NCBI GenBank assembly: GCA_036399495.1
Contig: DASWMZ010000048.1
Location: forward strand, 1-9,936
Direction: 5' to 3'
DNA length: 9,936 nt
Source of the DNA: Paradesertivirga sp036399495
Lineage (GTDB): Bacteria > Bacteroidota > Bacteroidia > Sphingobacteriales > Sphingobacteriaceae
Shown here: piece after piece, positions 1 to 6,356 of the stretch
Numbering within the stretch: position 1 is the first letter of the stretch
How the letters are laid out: each line of letters starts with the position of its first letter
Notes under the pieces: model-generated
Database searches by the model: none
The model's input: the letters and a program-made list of their open reading frames with translations, nothing else
Told to the model about the DNA's origin: nothing
Translations under genes and position numbers: made by a program

Positions 1-15
1 AGCTTGTTAATTATG

Positions 16-35
16 TTGTTTGAATACTCAAACAA
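16..35. repeat. Small perfect hairpin in the leader region
   Basis: TTGTTTGA (16-23) and TCAAACAA (28-35) pair perfectly around a four-base loop. A competing pairing exists between GCTTGTT (2-8) and AACAAGC (31-37), so two mutually exclusive folds are possible. No T-run follows on either strand, so it is not a convincing terminator. It may be the end of the upstream transcription unit, or part of a longer leader if transcription of the transketolase genes starts outside the window. The function is unknown. Confidence 0.4.
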
Positions 36-70
36 GCACTTCTACGATACACCCAAAAACAAGGTTGCAC

Positions 71-93
71 TTATTAACAGTAATTGTTAATAA
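71..93. repeat. AT-rich inverted repeat, possible operator
   Basis: TTATTAACA (71-79) and TGTTAATAA (85-93) form a 9-base inverted repeat around a 5-base centre. It lies about 40 bases ahead of the candidate -7 box of the transketolase genes. That is a plausible site for a dimeric transcription factor, but the bases are so AT-rich that chance is also possible. No known operator consensus is recognised with confidence. Confidence 0.3.
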
Positions 94-131
94 TTCAATC
101 GCCCTGCTTCTTCTCATTTCACATTATTACT

Positions 132-139
132 TACTTTTG
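132..139 (+). promoter_or_regulatory. Candidate Bacteroidota -7 promoter element for the transketolase genes
   Basis: TACTTTTG matches the Bacteroidota -7 consensus TAnnTTTG exactly. It ends 18 bases before the start codon at 158, implying a very short leader. No clear TTTG-type -33 partner is seen at the usual distance, so this is a moderate to weak call. Confidence 0.4.
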
Positions 140-157
140 CCGAATTAGATATTTTAT

Positions 158-1003
158 ATGACTGCTGACATTAATCAATTAAATAACGTTGCCAAACAGG
201 TTCGCCGGGATATTGTGAGAATGGTACACCAATGCCAGTCGGGCCACCCGGGAGGTTCTTTAGGCTGCGCCGACTATCTGGTAGCTTTATATTTCCATAT
301 TATGAATCACAAACCTGATTTTAGTATGGATGGTAAGGGCGAAGACCTATTCTTCTTATCCAACGGACACATCTCCCCTGTTTTTTACAGCGTACTTGCA
401 CGTTCAGGATACTTCGATGTGGCAGAGTTAAAGACTTTCCGCAAACTGGATTCAAGGCTACAGGGCCACCCAACAACTCACGAAGGCTTACCAGGCGTTC
501 GTATCGCTTCAGGATCTTTAGGCCAAGGCTTATCAGTTGCGATTGGCGCCGCTTTAACAAAGAAATTAAATAATGATCCTTCCCTAGTTTTCACCTTACA
601 TGGTGATGGCGAGCTTCAGGAAGGACAAATATGGGAAGCAGCTATGTTTGCTCCGCATAATAAAGTGGACAATTTAATTTCTACCATAGATCACAATGGC
701 CAACAAATAGATGGCCCGACAGAAAGAGTTCTTTCTCTAGGAAATTTAAAAGCAAAATGGGAAGCTTTTGGCTGGGATGTGATGGAGATGAACGGAAATG
801 ATCTTGAAGATGTGATCCGCGGACTTGAACTGGCTAAATCAAAAGCCTTTAAAGGAAAACCTATAATGATCCTGATGCAAACCAATATGGGTCATGGTGT
901 TGATTTTATGATGGGATCTCATAAATGGCATGGTGTTGCTCCAAATGATGAACAACTGCAATTAGCTCTAGATCAGCTGGCTTGCAACATGGAAGATTAT
1001 TAA
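158..1003 (+). CDS. Transketolase, N-terminal (TPP-binding) subunit
   Basis: This is the cofactor-binding half of a split transketolase. With the next gene it should form the cytoplasmic enzyme that moves two-carbon ketol units between sugar phosphates in the non-oxidative pentose phosphate pathway, using thiamine diphosphate. The 281-residue protein carries the family features: GHPGG at 29-33, SNGH at 68-71, QGHP at 102-105, GSLGQGL at 119-125, and the TPP/metal motif starting GDGE at 149-152 and ending at Asn180. HKWHG at 255-259 is also typical. It stops before the pyrimidine-binding domain, which the following gene supplies. The start is fixed by an in-frame TAG at 146-148, with no other start between. 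The pair totals 600 residues, near the length of one-gene transketolases. Family certainty is very high; the two-gene form is common in Bacteroidota. Confidence 0.95.
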   Translation: MTADINQLNNVAKQVRRDIVRMVHQCQSGHPGGSLGCADYLVALYFHIMNHKPDFSMDGKGEDLFFLSNGHISPVFYSVLARSGYFDVAELKTFRKLDSRLQGHPTTHEGLPGVRIASGSLGQGLSVAIGAALTKKLNNDPSLVFTLHGDGELQEGQIWEAAMFAPHNKVDNLISTIDHNGQQIDGPTERVLSLGNLKAKWEAFGWDVMEMNGNDLEDVIRGLELAKSKAFKGKPIMILMQTNMGHGVDFMMGSHKWHGVAPNDEQLQLALDQLACNMEDY

Positions 1004-1023
1004 ACCCCTCACCCCTCAAGGGG
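1004..1023. repeat. C/G-rich REP-like repeat between the transketolase halves
   Basis: The 7-mer ACCCCTC occurs twice in tandem (1004-1010, 1011-1017). Either CCCCT (1005-1009 or 1012-1016) can pair with AGGGG (1019-1023). Its composition stands out against the AT-rich surroundings, and it fills most of the 36-base gap between the two subunit genes. Very similar C4/G4 intergenic palindromes are, from memory, common in Sphingobacteria and Flavobacteria. A role in mRNA stability or subunit balance is only conjecture. Confidence 0.5.
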
Positions 1024-1039
1024 AATAATTAAAACTCAA

Positions 1040-1999
1040 ATGAAAAAATACACTTTTACAGAAAGTAAAGATACCCGCTCGGGTTTTGGCGCAGGTTTGC
1101 TCGAAGCCGGACAAAAGAATGAAAATGTAGTTGCACTTTGCGCTGACTTAGTTGGTTCATTGAAAATGGACGCTTTTATTAAAGAGTTTCCAGAGCGTTT
1201 CTTCCAGATCGGTATTGCAGAAGCTAATATGATGGGCATTGCAGCTGGTATGACTATTGGCGGTAAGATTCCATTCACCGGAACTTTTGCCAACTTTTCC
1301 ACTGGACGGGTTTATGATCAAATTCGTCAGTCGATTGCCTATTCGGATAAAAACGTAAAAATTTGTGCTTCACACGCTGGTTTAACTCTAGGTGAAGACG
1401 GCGCAACTCACCAAATACTGGAAGATATCGGCTTGATGAAGATGCTTCCAGGGATGACCGTTATCAATCCTTGCGATTACAATCAAACAAAAGCCGCAAC
1501 TATTGCTATCGCAGAATATGAAGGTCCGGTTTACTTACGTTTTGGCCGACCGGTAATGCCAATTTTTACTGATGCCAATCAAAAATTCGAAATTGGTAAA
1601 GCATGGATGGTAAACGAAGGCAAAGACGTAAGTATTTTTGCTACCGGACATTTAGTTTGGGAAGCAATTTTAGCTGGAGAGAAACTTGCTGAGATGGGCA
1701 TTGATGCGGAAATAATAAATATCCACACTATAAAGCCTTTAGACGAAGAAGCAATTCTAAAGTCTGTGGCGAAAACCAGATGTGTAGTAACCTGCGAAGA
1801 GCATAACCGTTTAGGTGGGTTGGGCGATAGTGTAGCTCAAGTACTTGTGAAAAACGATCCTTTGCCTCAAGAGTACGTAGCTGTTGATGACTCTTTCGGC
1901 GAAAGTGGAAAACCCTCTGATTTAATGAAGAAATACGGATTAGATAGTGAGAACATAATCACGGCAGTTCAGAAAGTAATTGCCAGAAAGAGTAAATAA
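1040..1999 (+). CDS. Transketolase, C-terminal (pyrimidine-binding) subunit
   Basis: This is the second half of the split transketolase, 319 residues. The pyrimidine-binding domain covers about residues 5-170. It contains GIAEANM (58-64), whose Glu61 is the family's catalytic glutamate that activates the thiamine ring. SHAGLTLGEDGATHQ at 111-125 supplies active-site histidines, and RFGRPVMP lies at 167-174. The C-terminal transketolase domain follows (about 185-315), with VTCEEHNRLGGLG at 250-262. It has its own ATG, 36 bases after the stop of the N-terminal subunit, so the split is natural and not a frameshift. The two genes are very likely co-transcribed and end at the palindrome directly downstream. 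The C-terminal subunit resembles DXS and pyruvate dehydrogenase E1-beta, but the adjacent N-terminal partner makes transketolase the best call. Confidence 0.94.
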   Translation: MKKYTFTESKDTRSGFGAGLLEAGQKNENVVALCADLVGSLKMDAFIKEFPERFFQIGIAEANMMGIAAGMTIGGKIPFTGTFANFSTGRVYDQIRQSIAYSDKNVKICASHAGLTLGEDGATHQILEDIGLMKMLPGMTVINPCDYNQTKAATIAIAEYEGPVYLRFGRPVMPIFTDANQKFEIGKAWMVNEGKDVSIFATGHLVWEAILAGEKLAEMGIDAEIINIHTIKPLDEEAILKSVAKTRCVVTCEEHNRLGGLGDSVAQVLVKNDPLPQEYVAVDDSFGESGKPSDLMKKYGLDSENIITAVQKVIARKSK

Positions 2000-2013
2000 T
2001 TTTTAGATTGTAT

Positions 2014-2048
2014 AAGGCCTATAAGGTTTTCAAAACCTTATAGGCCTT
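2014..2048. terminator. Long palindromic terminator between convergent genes
   Basis: Seventeen-base arms (2014-2030 and 2032-2048) are perfectly complementary around a single central C. They are followed on the plus strand by TTTCTTTTTTA, giving an intrinsic terminator for the transketolase unit, whose last stop codon ends at 1999. On the minus strand the T-run after the hairpin is poor, although ispG ends only seven bases away, so bidirectional action is possible but less certain. The perfect arms and the core CCTATAAGGTTTT recall palindromic intergenic repeats frequent in Sphingobacteria, so it may be a dispersed repeat doing duty as a terminator. Confidence 0.8.
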
Positions 2049-2054
2049 TCTTTT

Positions 2055-4064
2055 TTATACATCCTGCGTTTCAACCGCATCTATCCAAATCCCATCTTCC
2101 CTGATAATATTAATAAGCTCATCTAGAGCGTATTCGGTATTCACACTTTTCTTTACCACTTCTTTCCCCCGATATAAGGTTATTTTACCAGGCCCGGTGC
2201 CAACGTATCCATAATCCGCATCGGCCATTTCGCCGGGCCCGTTTACAATACACCCCATAATAGCTATCTTAACTCCTTTTAAGTGGCTGGTACGACTTCT
2301 GATCAGTTGTGTGGTTTCCTGCAAATCAAACAAAGTTCTCCCACAGCTAGGACAGGAAATATATTCAGTTTTGGAGATGCGGGAGCGGGTAGCTTGTAAT
2401 ATTCCGAAGGATGTGCTAACAATTGTTTTAGTGTCAATACCTGGTGCATCTAACCAAACTCCATCTCCAAAACCATCTACTAAAAGCGCTCCAATATCTG
2501 TTGCGGCATCTAATTGAAATTGCGACTCGGCACTTATCGCTTGAACCTGCGATTGATTTTCTACTTGATATTTCCTTTTGATAATTACCGGAACTTCAAT
2601 ACCTGCTTCATTCAAAAAGAAAAAAAAGCGTCTTTGATCGGCCATACCGTGCTCTGCACTAGTTGCAAGAATGAAAACCAACGTGTTATCAATCTGAAGC
2701 GCATTGAACTGATCGGTATGTAGATCCGCGGTTGAAACCTTAACAAGGTTAAGCGAACTATCCTTTTGCGATGCATTAATATACTCCTCCAACGAATATA
2801 GAGGATGGCAGTTTTGCTTATTTAAAAGTTTAACCCATGTTTGATAATTATAAAGCTGCTTTAAATTACCCGGCATACTAAATGAAGGAAGACTGTCGGC
2901 CAGGTAAACAAAATCAACCGATTGCTCGCCCATATTATATTTATCCAGCAAAGCTGAATAGATATAACCAGCATCAGTAAGTATAGCTGGATTTTTCAAA
3001 TTTTTACCAGATAAATCAACCACCACTCTTGGCACCTGATGTCCGCCGATAAATGTATTTAATTCCGCGGAAGCGCGCTTGTGATATTGATAGGGCGAAT
3101 AGGTGGTTGGAATAATGTCATCCGCAACAGCGTCGACACTTTGAAAAAGAGCCGCACGCTTTTTGTATCTGTCCGCTAACGCGATAGCCACGGGTGCTTC
3201 AAACTCAGGTTCTTCGGTTAGAGATACGCGAATGGTATCCCCCAAACCATCTTCCAGCAATGTTCCAATTCCTACAGAAGACTTTATGCGACCATCTTCA
3301 CCATCGCCGGCTTCTGTTACACCTAAATGCAAAGGATAATTCATGCCCTCGCTCTGCATAGTTTTAACCAAAAGCCTATAGGCCTGCACCATCACCTGCG
3401 GGTTGCTCGACTTCATGGAAATAACCAGATTATGGTAATCCAGATCCTCGCACATGCGCATAAATTCCATTGCCGATTCAACCATACCTCGGGGCGTATC
3501 ACCGTAATAGCCCATAATTCGGTCTGATAGTGAGCCGTGATTAGTACCTATACGCATGGCGGTGCCATATTCTTTACAGATCTTAACTAGGGGTGCGAAT
3601 TTTTGGAAAATGCGATCAAGCTCTGCTTGGTATTCGGAAGGTGTATATTCTAATTGATCAAATCGCTTTTTATCAGCATAATTACCCGGATTGACCCTGA
3701 CTTTTTCTACGATACGTGCCGCAATTTCGGCGGCGTTTGGTGTAAAATGGATATCGGCAATTAAGGGAACATCGTATCCGCGAAAGCGTAATTCCTTTTT
3801 TATTTCGGCCAGGTTTTGGGCTTCTTTAATACTGGGCGCAGTAATGCGTACGTACTCGCATCCGGCCTCTACCATTCTGATGGTCTGTTCTACAGTTCCG
3901 ATGGTATCCATCGTATCGGTAGTGGTCATGCTTTGAATACGAATGGGATTGTTCCCTCCTACCGGGATGTTTCCGATAAGTACCTCGCGGGTTTTATAAC
4001 GGGAATAATTAGTGAGAGAATTGCAATAGTCACCCTTAAGCACAGCCTTCGATTCTGGAACCAT
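2055..4064 (-). CDS. ispG: 4-hydroxy-3-methylbut-2-enyl diphosphate synthase, long (insert-containing) form
   Basis: IspG (GcpE) reduces methylerythritol cyclodiphosphate to HMBPP in the MEP isoprenoid pathway, using a 4Fe-4S cluster. The protein is 669 residues, far longer than the roughly 370 of the E. coli type. An N-terminal TIM-barrel (about 25-305) contains RIQSMTTTDTMDT (42-54), ADIHFTP (103-109), VRVNPGN (122-128), RIGTNHGSLS (171-180) and TEAGDGEDGRIKSS (250-263). A central insert runs from about 310 to 560. The cluster domain holds CPSC (Cys571, Cys574) and GCIVNGPGE (Cys605, Glu612), the same three-Cys-one-Glu ligand set and spacing as other IspG proteins. The insert form is known from plants and Bacteroidetes/Chlorobi. 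The reading frame is continuous, so the length is real. It has a candidate promoter of its own and lies 85 bases after the LiaF-like gene. Confidence 0.96.
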   Translation of the reverse strand: MVPESKAVLKGDYCNSLTNYSRYKTREVLIGNIPVGGNNPIRIQSMTTTDTMDTIGTVEQTIRMVEAGCEYVRITAPSIKEAQNLAEIKKELRFRGYDVPLIADIHFTPNAAEIAARIVEKVRVNPGNYADKKRFDQLEYTPSEYQAELDRIFQKFAPLVKICKEYGTAMRIGTNHGSLSDRIMGYYGDTPRGMVESAMEFMRMCEDLDYHNLVISMKSSNPQVMVQAYRLLVKTMQSEGMNYPLHLGVTEAGDGEDGRIKSSVGIGTLLEDGLGDTIRVSLTEEPEFEAPVAIALADRYKKRAALFQSVDAVADDIIPTTYSPYQYHKRASAELNTFIGGHQVPRVVVDLSGKNLKNPAILTDAGYIYSALLDKYNMGEQSVDFVYLADSLPSFSMPGNLKQLYNYQTWVKLLNKQNCHPLYSLEEYINASQKDSSLNLVKVSTADLHTDQFNALQIDNTLVFILATSAEHGMADQRRFFFFLNEAGIEVPVIIKRKYQVENQSQVQAISAESQFQLDAATDIGALLVDGFGDGVWLDAPGIDTKTIVSTSFGILQATRSRISKTEYISCPSCGRTLFDLQETTQLIRSRTSHLKGVKIAIMGCIVNGPGEMADADYGYVGTGPGKITLYRGKEVVKKSVNTEYALDELINIIREDGIWIDAVETQDV

Positions 4065-4082
4065 AGATTTTTATACGTGAAG

Positions 4083-4090
4083 CAAAAATA
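4083..4090 (-). promoter_or_regulatory. Candidate -7 promoter element for ispG
   Basis: On the minus strand the sequence reads TATTTTTG, an exact TAnnTTTG match, in the 85-base gap between the LiaF-like gene and ispG. It ends 18 bases before the ispG start, the same distance seen for the transketolase box. No convincing -33 element is found. If real, ispG can be transcribed independently of the SDR/PspC unit. Confidence 0.42.
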
Positions 4091-4149
4091 AGAAAATTGC
4101 CTATGATTCGGGGGAATGCTTTAAAACTGTGGATTAAAATTAAAGCAAT

Positions 4150-5085
4150 TTAATAGCGCTTAACTTCAAAGTTTGACATGCCTCCCTGGAAATTTATAAA
4201 AATGGTTTTTGATGCTTCTTTATAATTTTCGGAGGTATAGCTTCCATCGGCTTGCTTAGTAAAACCATCAAAATCATTTGATGATAAGCCGCTTTTAACG
4301 TTTATTTTGCAGGAAGCCGATCTTGGAATAGAAAATTCGATATCAGACACACCAGTTTCCACCGAAATTGTTGTTGTATTTACCGGCGCTGGAAGCTTAA
4401 TTTCAAACGAAGCTGCCCCGCCTCGAAGAGACATCTTATTAATTTTGAATGATGAAAAGTCGAAGTTCGCAGTACCCGCTCCCATTTCCAGATTTACATC
4501 CCAAACAGGTTTATTATTTAGTTTTAATACGGCGTTATTTGTATCGTCTTTGTTAAATTCCCATTTTGTCTTTCCCTTCATTTTGAAATCAAGCGTTCTC
4601 AAACTATCGTTTGATTTACTCAATAATGAATAATTTCCAAAGTTCTTATCAACATCAGCCTGAAAAAGGTTATCAGTACTATCTTTCAAAATGAATTCGG
4701 TAGCGCCACCTGAAATATTTAAGACAACGTTTTTAATGCTATCATTATATTCTTCTAAAAACACATCAGATCCCGAGCGTTTCTCATTATCAACATCATG
4801 ATCATCATTGTTGTGCGACCAATGAAAACCATTATCACTTTCAGTGGTAATGCCTTTATAGGTTATAAAGCCTATTGTCAGCATTGTTAAAACAATCAGG
4901 ATGATTTTTGAGCTTTGTGATTCATCTCTCGAAAACACAAGATTGGCACCGATTAATATCAATACCACCGGCCAAAAACGAAAAATAACATGCCAGTTAA
5001 AATTTATTATATCCAGGTTCTCGAACAATAAAATACCACCCAGAAATACGAGGATCAATCCCCAAATTATTTTTTCAGTCTTCAT
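4150..5085 (-). CDS. LiaF-like membrane protein with outside beta-repeat domain
   Basis: A 311-residue inner-membrane protein, probably involved in envelope-stress sensing or response by analogy with LiaF/PspC families; the function is not proven. Residues 8-52 form the two-helix module of LiaI/LiaF-type proteins (GLILVFLGG at 9-17, RFWPVVLILIG at 36-46). A third hydrophobic segment spans about 60-77, followed by a polar, Asp/Asn/His-rich linker (82-105). The remainder is predicted to lie outside the membrane and shows repeated beta segments of the type x-G-G/A-x-x-x-F: 124-131, 201-208, 221-227, 243-251, 264-272 and 300-306. This suggests a beta-solenoid-like fold, as in DUF4097/LiaF C-terminal domains. 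It starts three bases after the PspC gene stops, so the two are almost certainly co-translated partners. Confidence 0.75.
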   Translation of the reverse strand: MKTEKIIWGLILVFLGGILLFENLDIINFNWHVIFRFWPVVLILIGANLVFSRDESQSSKIILIVLTMLTIGFITYKGITTESDNGFHWSHNNDDHDVDNEKRSGSDVFLEEYNDSIKNVVLNISGGATEFILKDSTDNLFQADVDKNFGNYSLLSKSNDSLRTLDFKMKGKTKWEFNKDDTNNAVLKLNNKPVWDVNLEMGAGTANFDFSSFKINKMSLRGGAASFEIKLPAPVNTTTISVETGVSDIEFSIPRSASCKINVKSGLSSNDFDGFTKQADGSYTSENYKEASKTIFINFQGGMSNFEVKRY

Positions 5086-5088
5086 TTT

Positions 5089-5598
5089 CTATGCTAAAGG
5101 TTGATCCCCTGTTTTAGTATCAGGTGCTTGAGGAGCAAAAGGTACGTTATAATTAATATGTGATTTATTAGCTCCTGAACGGAAAAGAATAGTAATTCCT
5201 GCAATAATCAGGATAATTGGCCACAGTTTAAAAATAGAAAACCAGTTAGGCAAAATATCGAACTCAGCAAGCAAAAAATACAACCCGATTAAAATCAAAA
5301 TTAATCCCGGAATTACTCTGCCAGACTTTTCGTTGCTTTTAGCTGATGGTAAGGGCTCTTCTTTTATCATGTAATCCGCTTTAAATGGAGAAGATCCATG
5401 CCAGACCGAACGCTTGGGAACTGCGATCCACATCACAATGTAAATCAACAATCCGCAAAAACCGAACAAGAAAGCAAAAACGAACAGCACTCTAACAAGC
5501 GTAATATCTAAATCAAGATAATCGGCCAGGCCGGATGCCACTCCAGCAATCCTCCTGTTCTCCTCATTTCGTTCAAGTTTCTTCTCCATTGTTCGCAT
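5089..5598 (-). CDS. PspC-domain membrane protein with LiaF-type helix pair
   Basis: A 169-residue membrane protein. Residues 5-62 match the PspC domain: RRIAGVASGLADYLDLD (15-31), a transmembrane helix (about 36-60), and the closing WIAVPKR motif (57-63). A polar linker follows. Residues 95-141 then form a second module with two hydrophobic helices (GLILILIGLYFLL, FKLWPIILIIAGITILF) closely resembling the N-terminus of the next gene. PspC domains occur in proteins that detect or relieve inner-membrane stress, but the exact role here is inferred. The start lies one base after the stop of the upstream reductase gene, implying translational coupling. A second Met at residue 4 is an alternative start. 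Only about 30 polar residues follow the last helix, so the main outside domain is supplied by the neighbouring LiaF-like protein. Confidence 0.85.
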   Translation of the reverse strand: MRTMEKKLERNEENRRIAGVASGLADYLDLDITLVRVLFVFAFLFGFCGLLIYIVMWIAVPKRSVWHGSSPFKADYMIKEEPLPSAKSNEKSGRVIPGLILILIGLYFLLAEFDILPNWFSIFKLWPIILIIAGITILFRSGANKSHINYNVPFAPQAPDTKTGDQPLA

Positions 5599-5599
5599 A

Positions 5600-6301
5600 T
5601 TAAATTTGTCCTGTTAAGGGACTAATCACGATTTCATCCGTATTAGCTCCTCCTTTTGTATTCAGACAATACAAAACTGCATTGGCTATATCATCTGCCG
5701 CTACAAAATAATCTTCCGGTAAAGTGGTTCCTTCCCAGGAACTTGTTAATGTTGAACCCGGAAGAATCGCCGTTACTTTTACATTATGTTGCTTCAGCTC
5801 GAGTCTTAATACTTTGGTTAGACCATGAAGTGCAAACTTTGTTACAGTGTAAGAACCCGCCTCTGCAACCGGATTTAAGGCCGCCATAGAGCATATATTA
5901 ATAATATATCCAGACCGTCGCTCGCGCATTTGTTTTCCAAAAGCTCGGCATAAGATGTAGGCTGCATGGAAATTCAGCTCAAATTGAGTCATCATATCCG
6001 ACTCTTCTTCATCAAGGATGGAGCCCGGCTTGAACGTTCCAACGTTATTTATTAAAACATCAACTTGCCCGAAGTGTTGTTTTACGAAATCGACAAAATC
6101 ATACACTTGCTCGGCATGGGCGCAATTTGTACTTAAGCCCACAGCAGTAATATTGGGATTTAGCTGTTTTAGTTCAAGGCAAAAAGAATCAACGTCCTGC
6201 TGGCTTCTCGAACAAATAGCAACATTATAGCCTGCTTCGGCCAGTTTGAGTGAAATGGCTCGTCCCATTCCTTTTGTAGCTCCGGTAATAACTGCGTTCA
6301 T
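5600..6301 (-). CDS. Short-chain dehydrogenase/reductase (classical SDR)
   Basis: A 233-residue NAD(P)(H)-dependent oxidoreductase with a Rossmann fold. It shows the TGxxxGxG cofactor motif (TGATKGMG, 6-13), NNVG at 85-88, and a full catalytic tetrad: Asn110, Ser138, Tyr151 and Lys155 (YTVTK). Arg32 (CSRS) after the second strand suggests NADPH preference. The C-terminal part is short, as in the simple 3-oxoacyl-ACP reductase-like SDRs, but nothing identifies the substrate. It is the first gene of a leftward unit and its stop codon is separated by one base from the PspC-domain gene. That coupling makes a role in envelope lipid or quinone metabolism conceivable, but this is only inference. Family call very sure, substrate unknown. 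Confidence 0.92.
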   Translation of the reverse strand: MNAVITGATKGMGRAISLKLAEAGYNVAICSRSQQDVDSFCLELKQLNPNITAVGLSTNCAHAEQVYDFVDFVKQHFGQVDVLINNVGTFKPGSILDEEESDMMTQFELNFHAAYILCRAFGKQMRERRSGYIINICSMAALNPVAEAGSYTVTKFALHGLTKVLRLELKQHNVKVTAILPGSTLTSSWEGTTLPEDYFVAADDIANAVLYCLNTKGGANTDEIVISPLTGQI

Positions 6302-6321
6302 CTGAATTAATTTTAAAGTAT

Positions 6322-6337
6322 TAAGGCAAAAGCCTTA
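6322..6337. repeat. Hairpin in the divergent intergenic region
   Basis: TAAGGC (6322-6327) and GCCTTA (6332-6337) pair perfectly around an AAAA loop, inside the 55-base gap between the divergent SDR and mlaE starts. On the plus strand it is followed by TTTTA, resembling a weak terminator. On the minus strand it would sit in the 5' leader of the SDR transcript. It could be a shared operator, a leader structure or an attenuator. The sequence alone does not decide. Confidence 0.4.
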
Positions 6338-6345
6338 TTTTAGTC

Positions 6346-6353
6346 CAAAAATA
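6346..6353 (-). promoter_or_regulatory. Candidate -7 promoter element for the SDR/PspC/LiaF-like unit
   Basis: The minus strand reads TATTTTTG, an exact match to TAnnTTTG and identical to the box ahead of ispG. Its placement implies a leader of roughly 40 bases containing the small hairpin at 6322-6337. The matching -33 region would lie inside the first codons of mlaE; no clear TTTG is seen there. On the opposite strand, TATTTTAG (6336-6343) is a one-mismatch candidate for mlaE. Confidence 0.38.
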
Positions 6354-6356
6354 ACA

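Noticed and set aside
16..35. Hairpin read as the terminator of an upstream gene
   Set aside because: No T-run follows on either strand and the upstream gene is not in the window, so it is kept only as an unexplained hairpin.
1001..1042. Possible frameshift splitting one transketolase gene in two
   Set aside because: The first half ends cleanly after its domain, the second has its own ATG and a complete pyrimidine-binding domain, and the 36-base gap holds a repeat and no lost coding sequence. Two-gene transketolases are a normal form.
3691..4091. Plus-strand open frames opposite the start of ispG
   Set aside because: They lie antisense to the highly conserved IspG barrel and encode no recognisable domain; they arise from its codon pattern.
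4307..4633. Plus-strand open frame of about 108 codons opposite the LiaF-like gene
   Set aside because: It mirrors the repeat region of the real gene on the other strand, has no leader or family features, and would conflict with a clear operon.
5600..6301. Naming the SDR fabG
   Set aside because: The catalytic tetrad is general to classical SDRs, and there is no fatty-acid synthesis neighbour to support that substrate.
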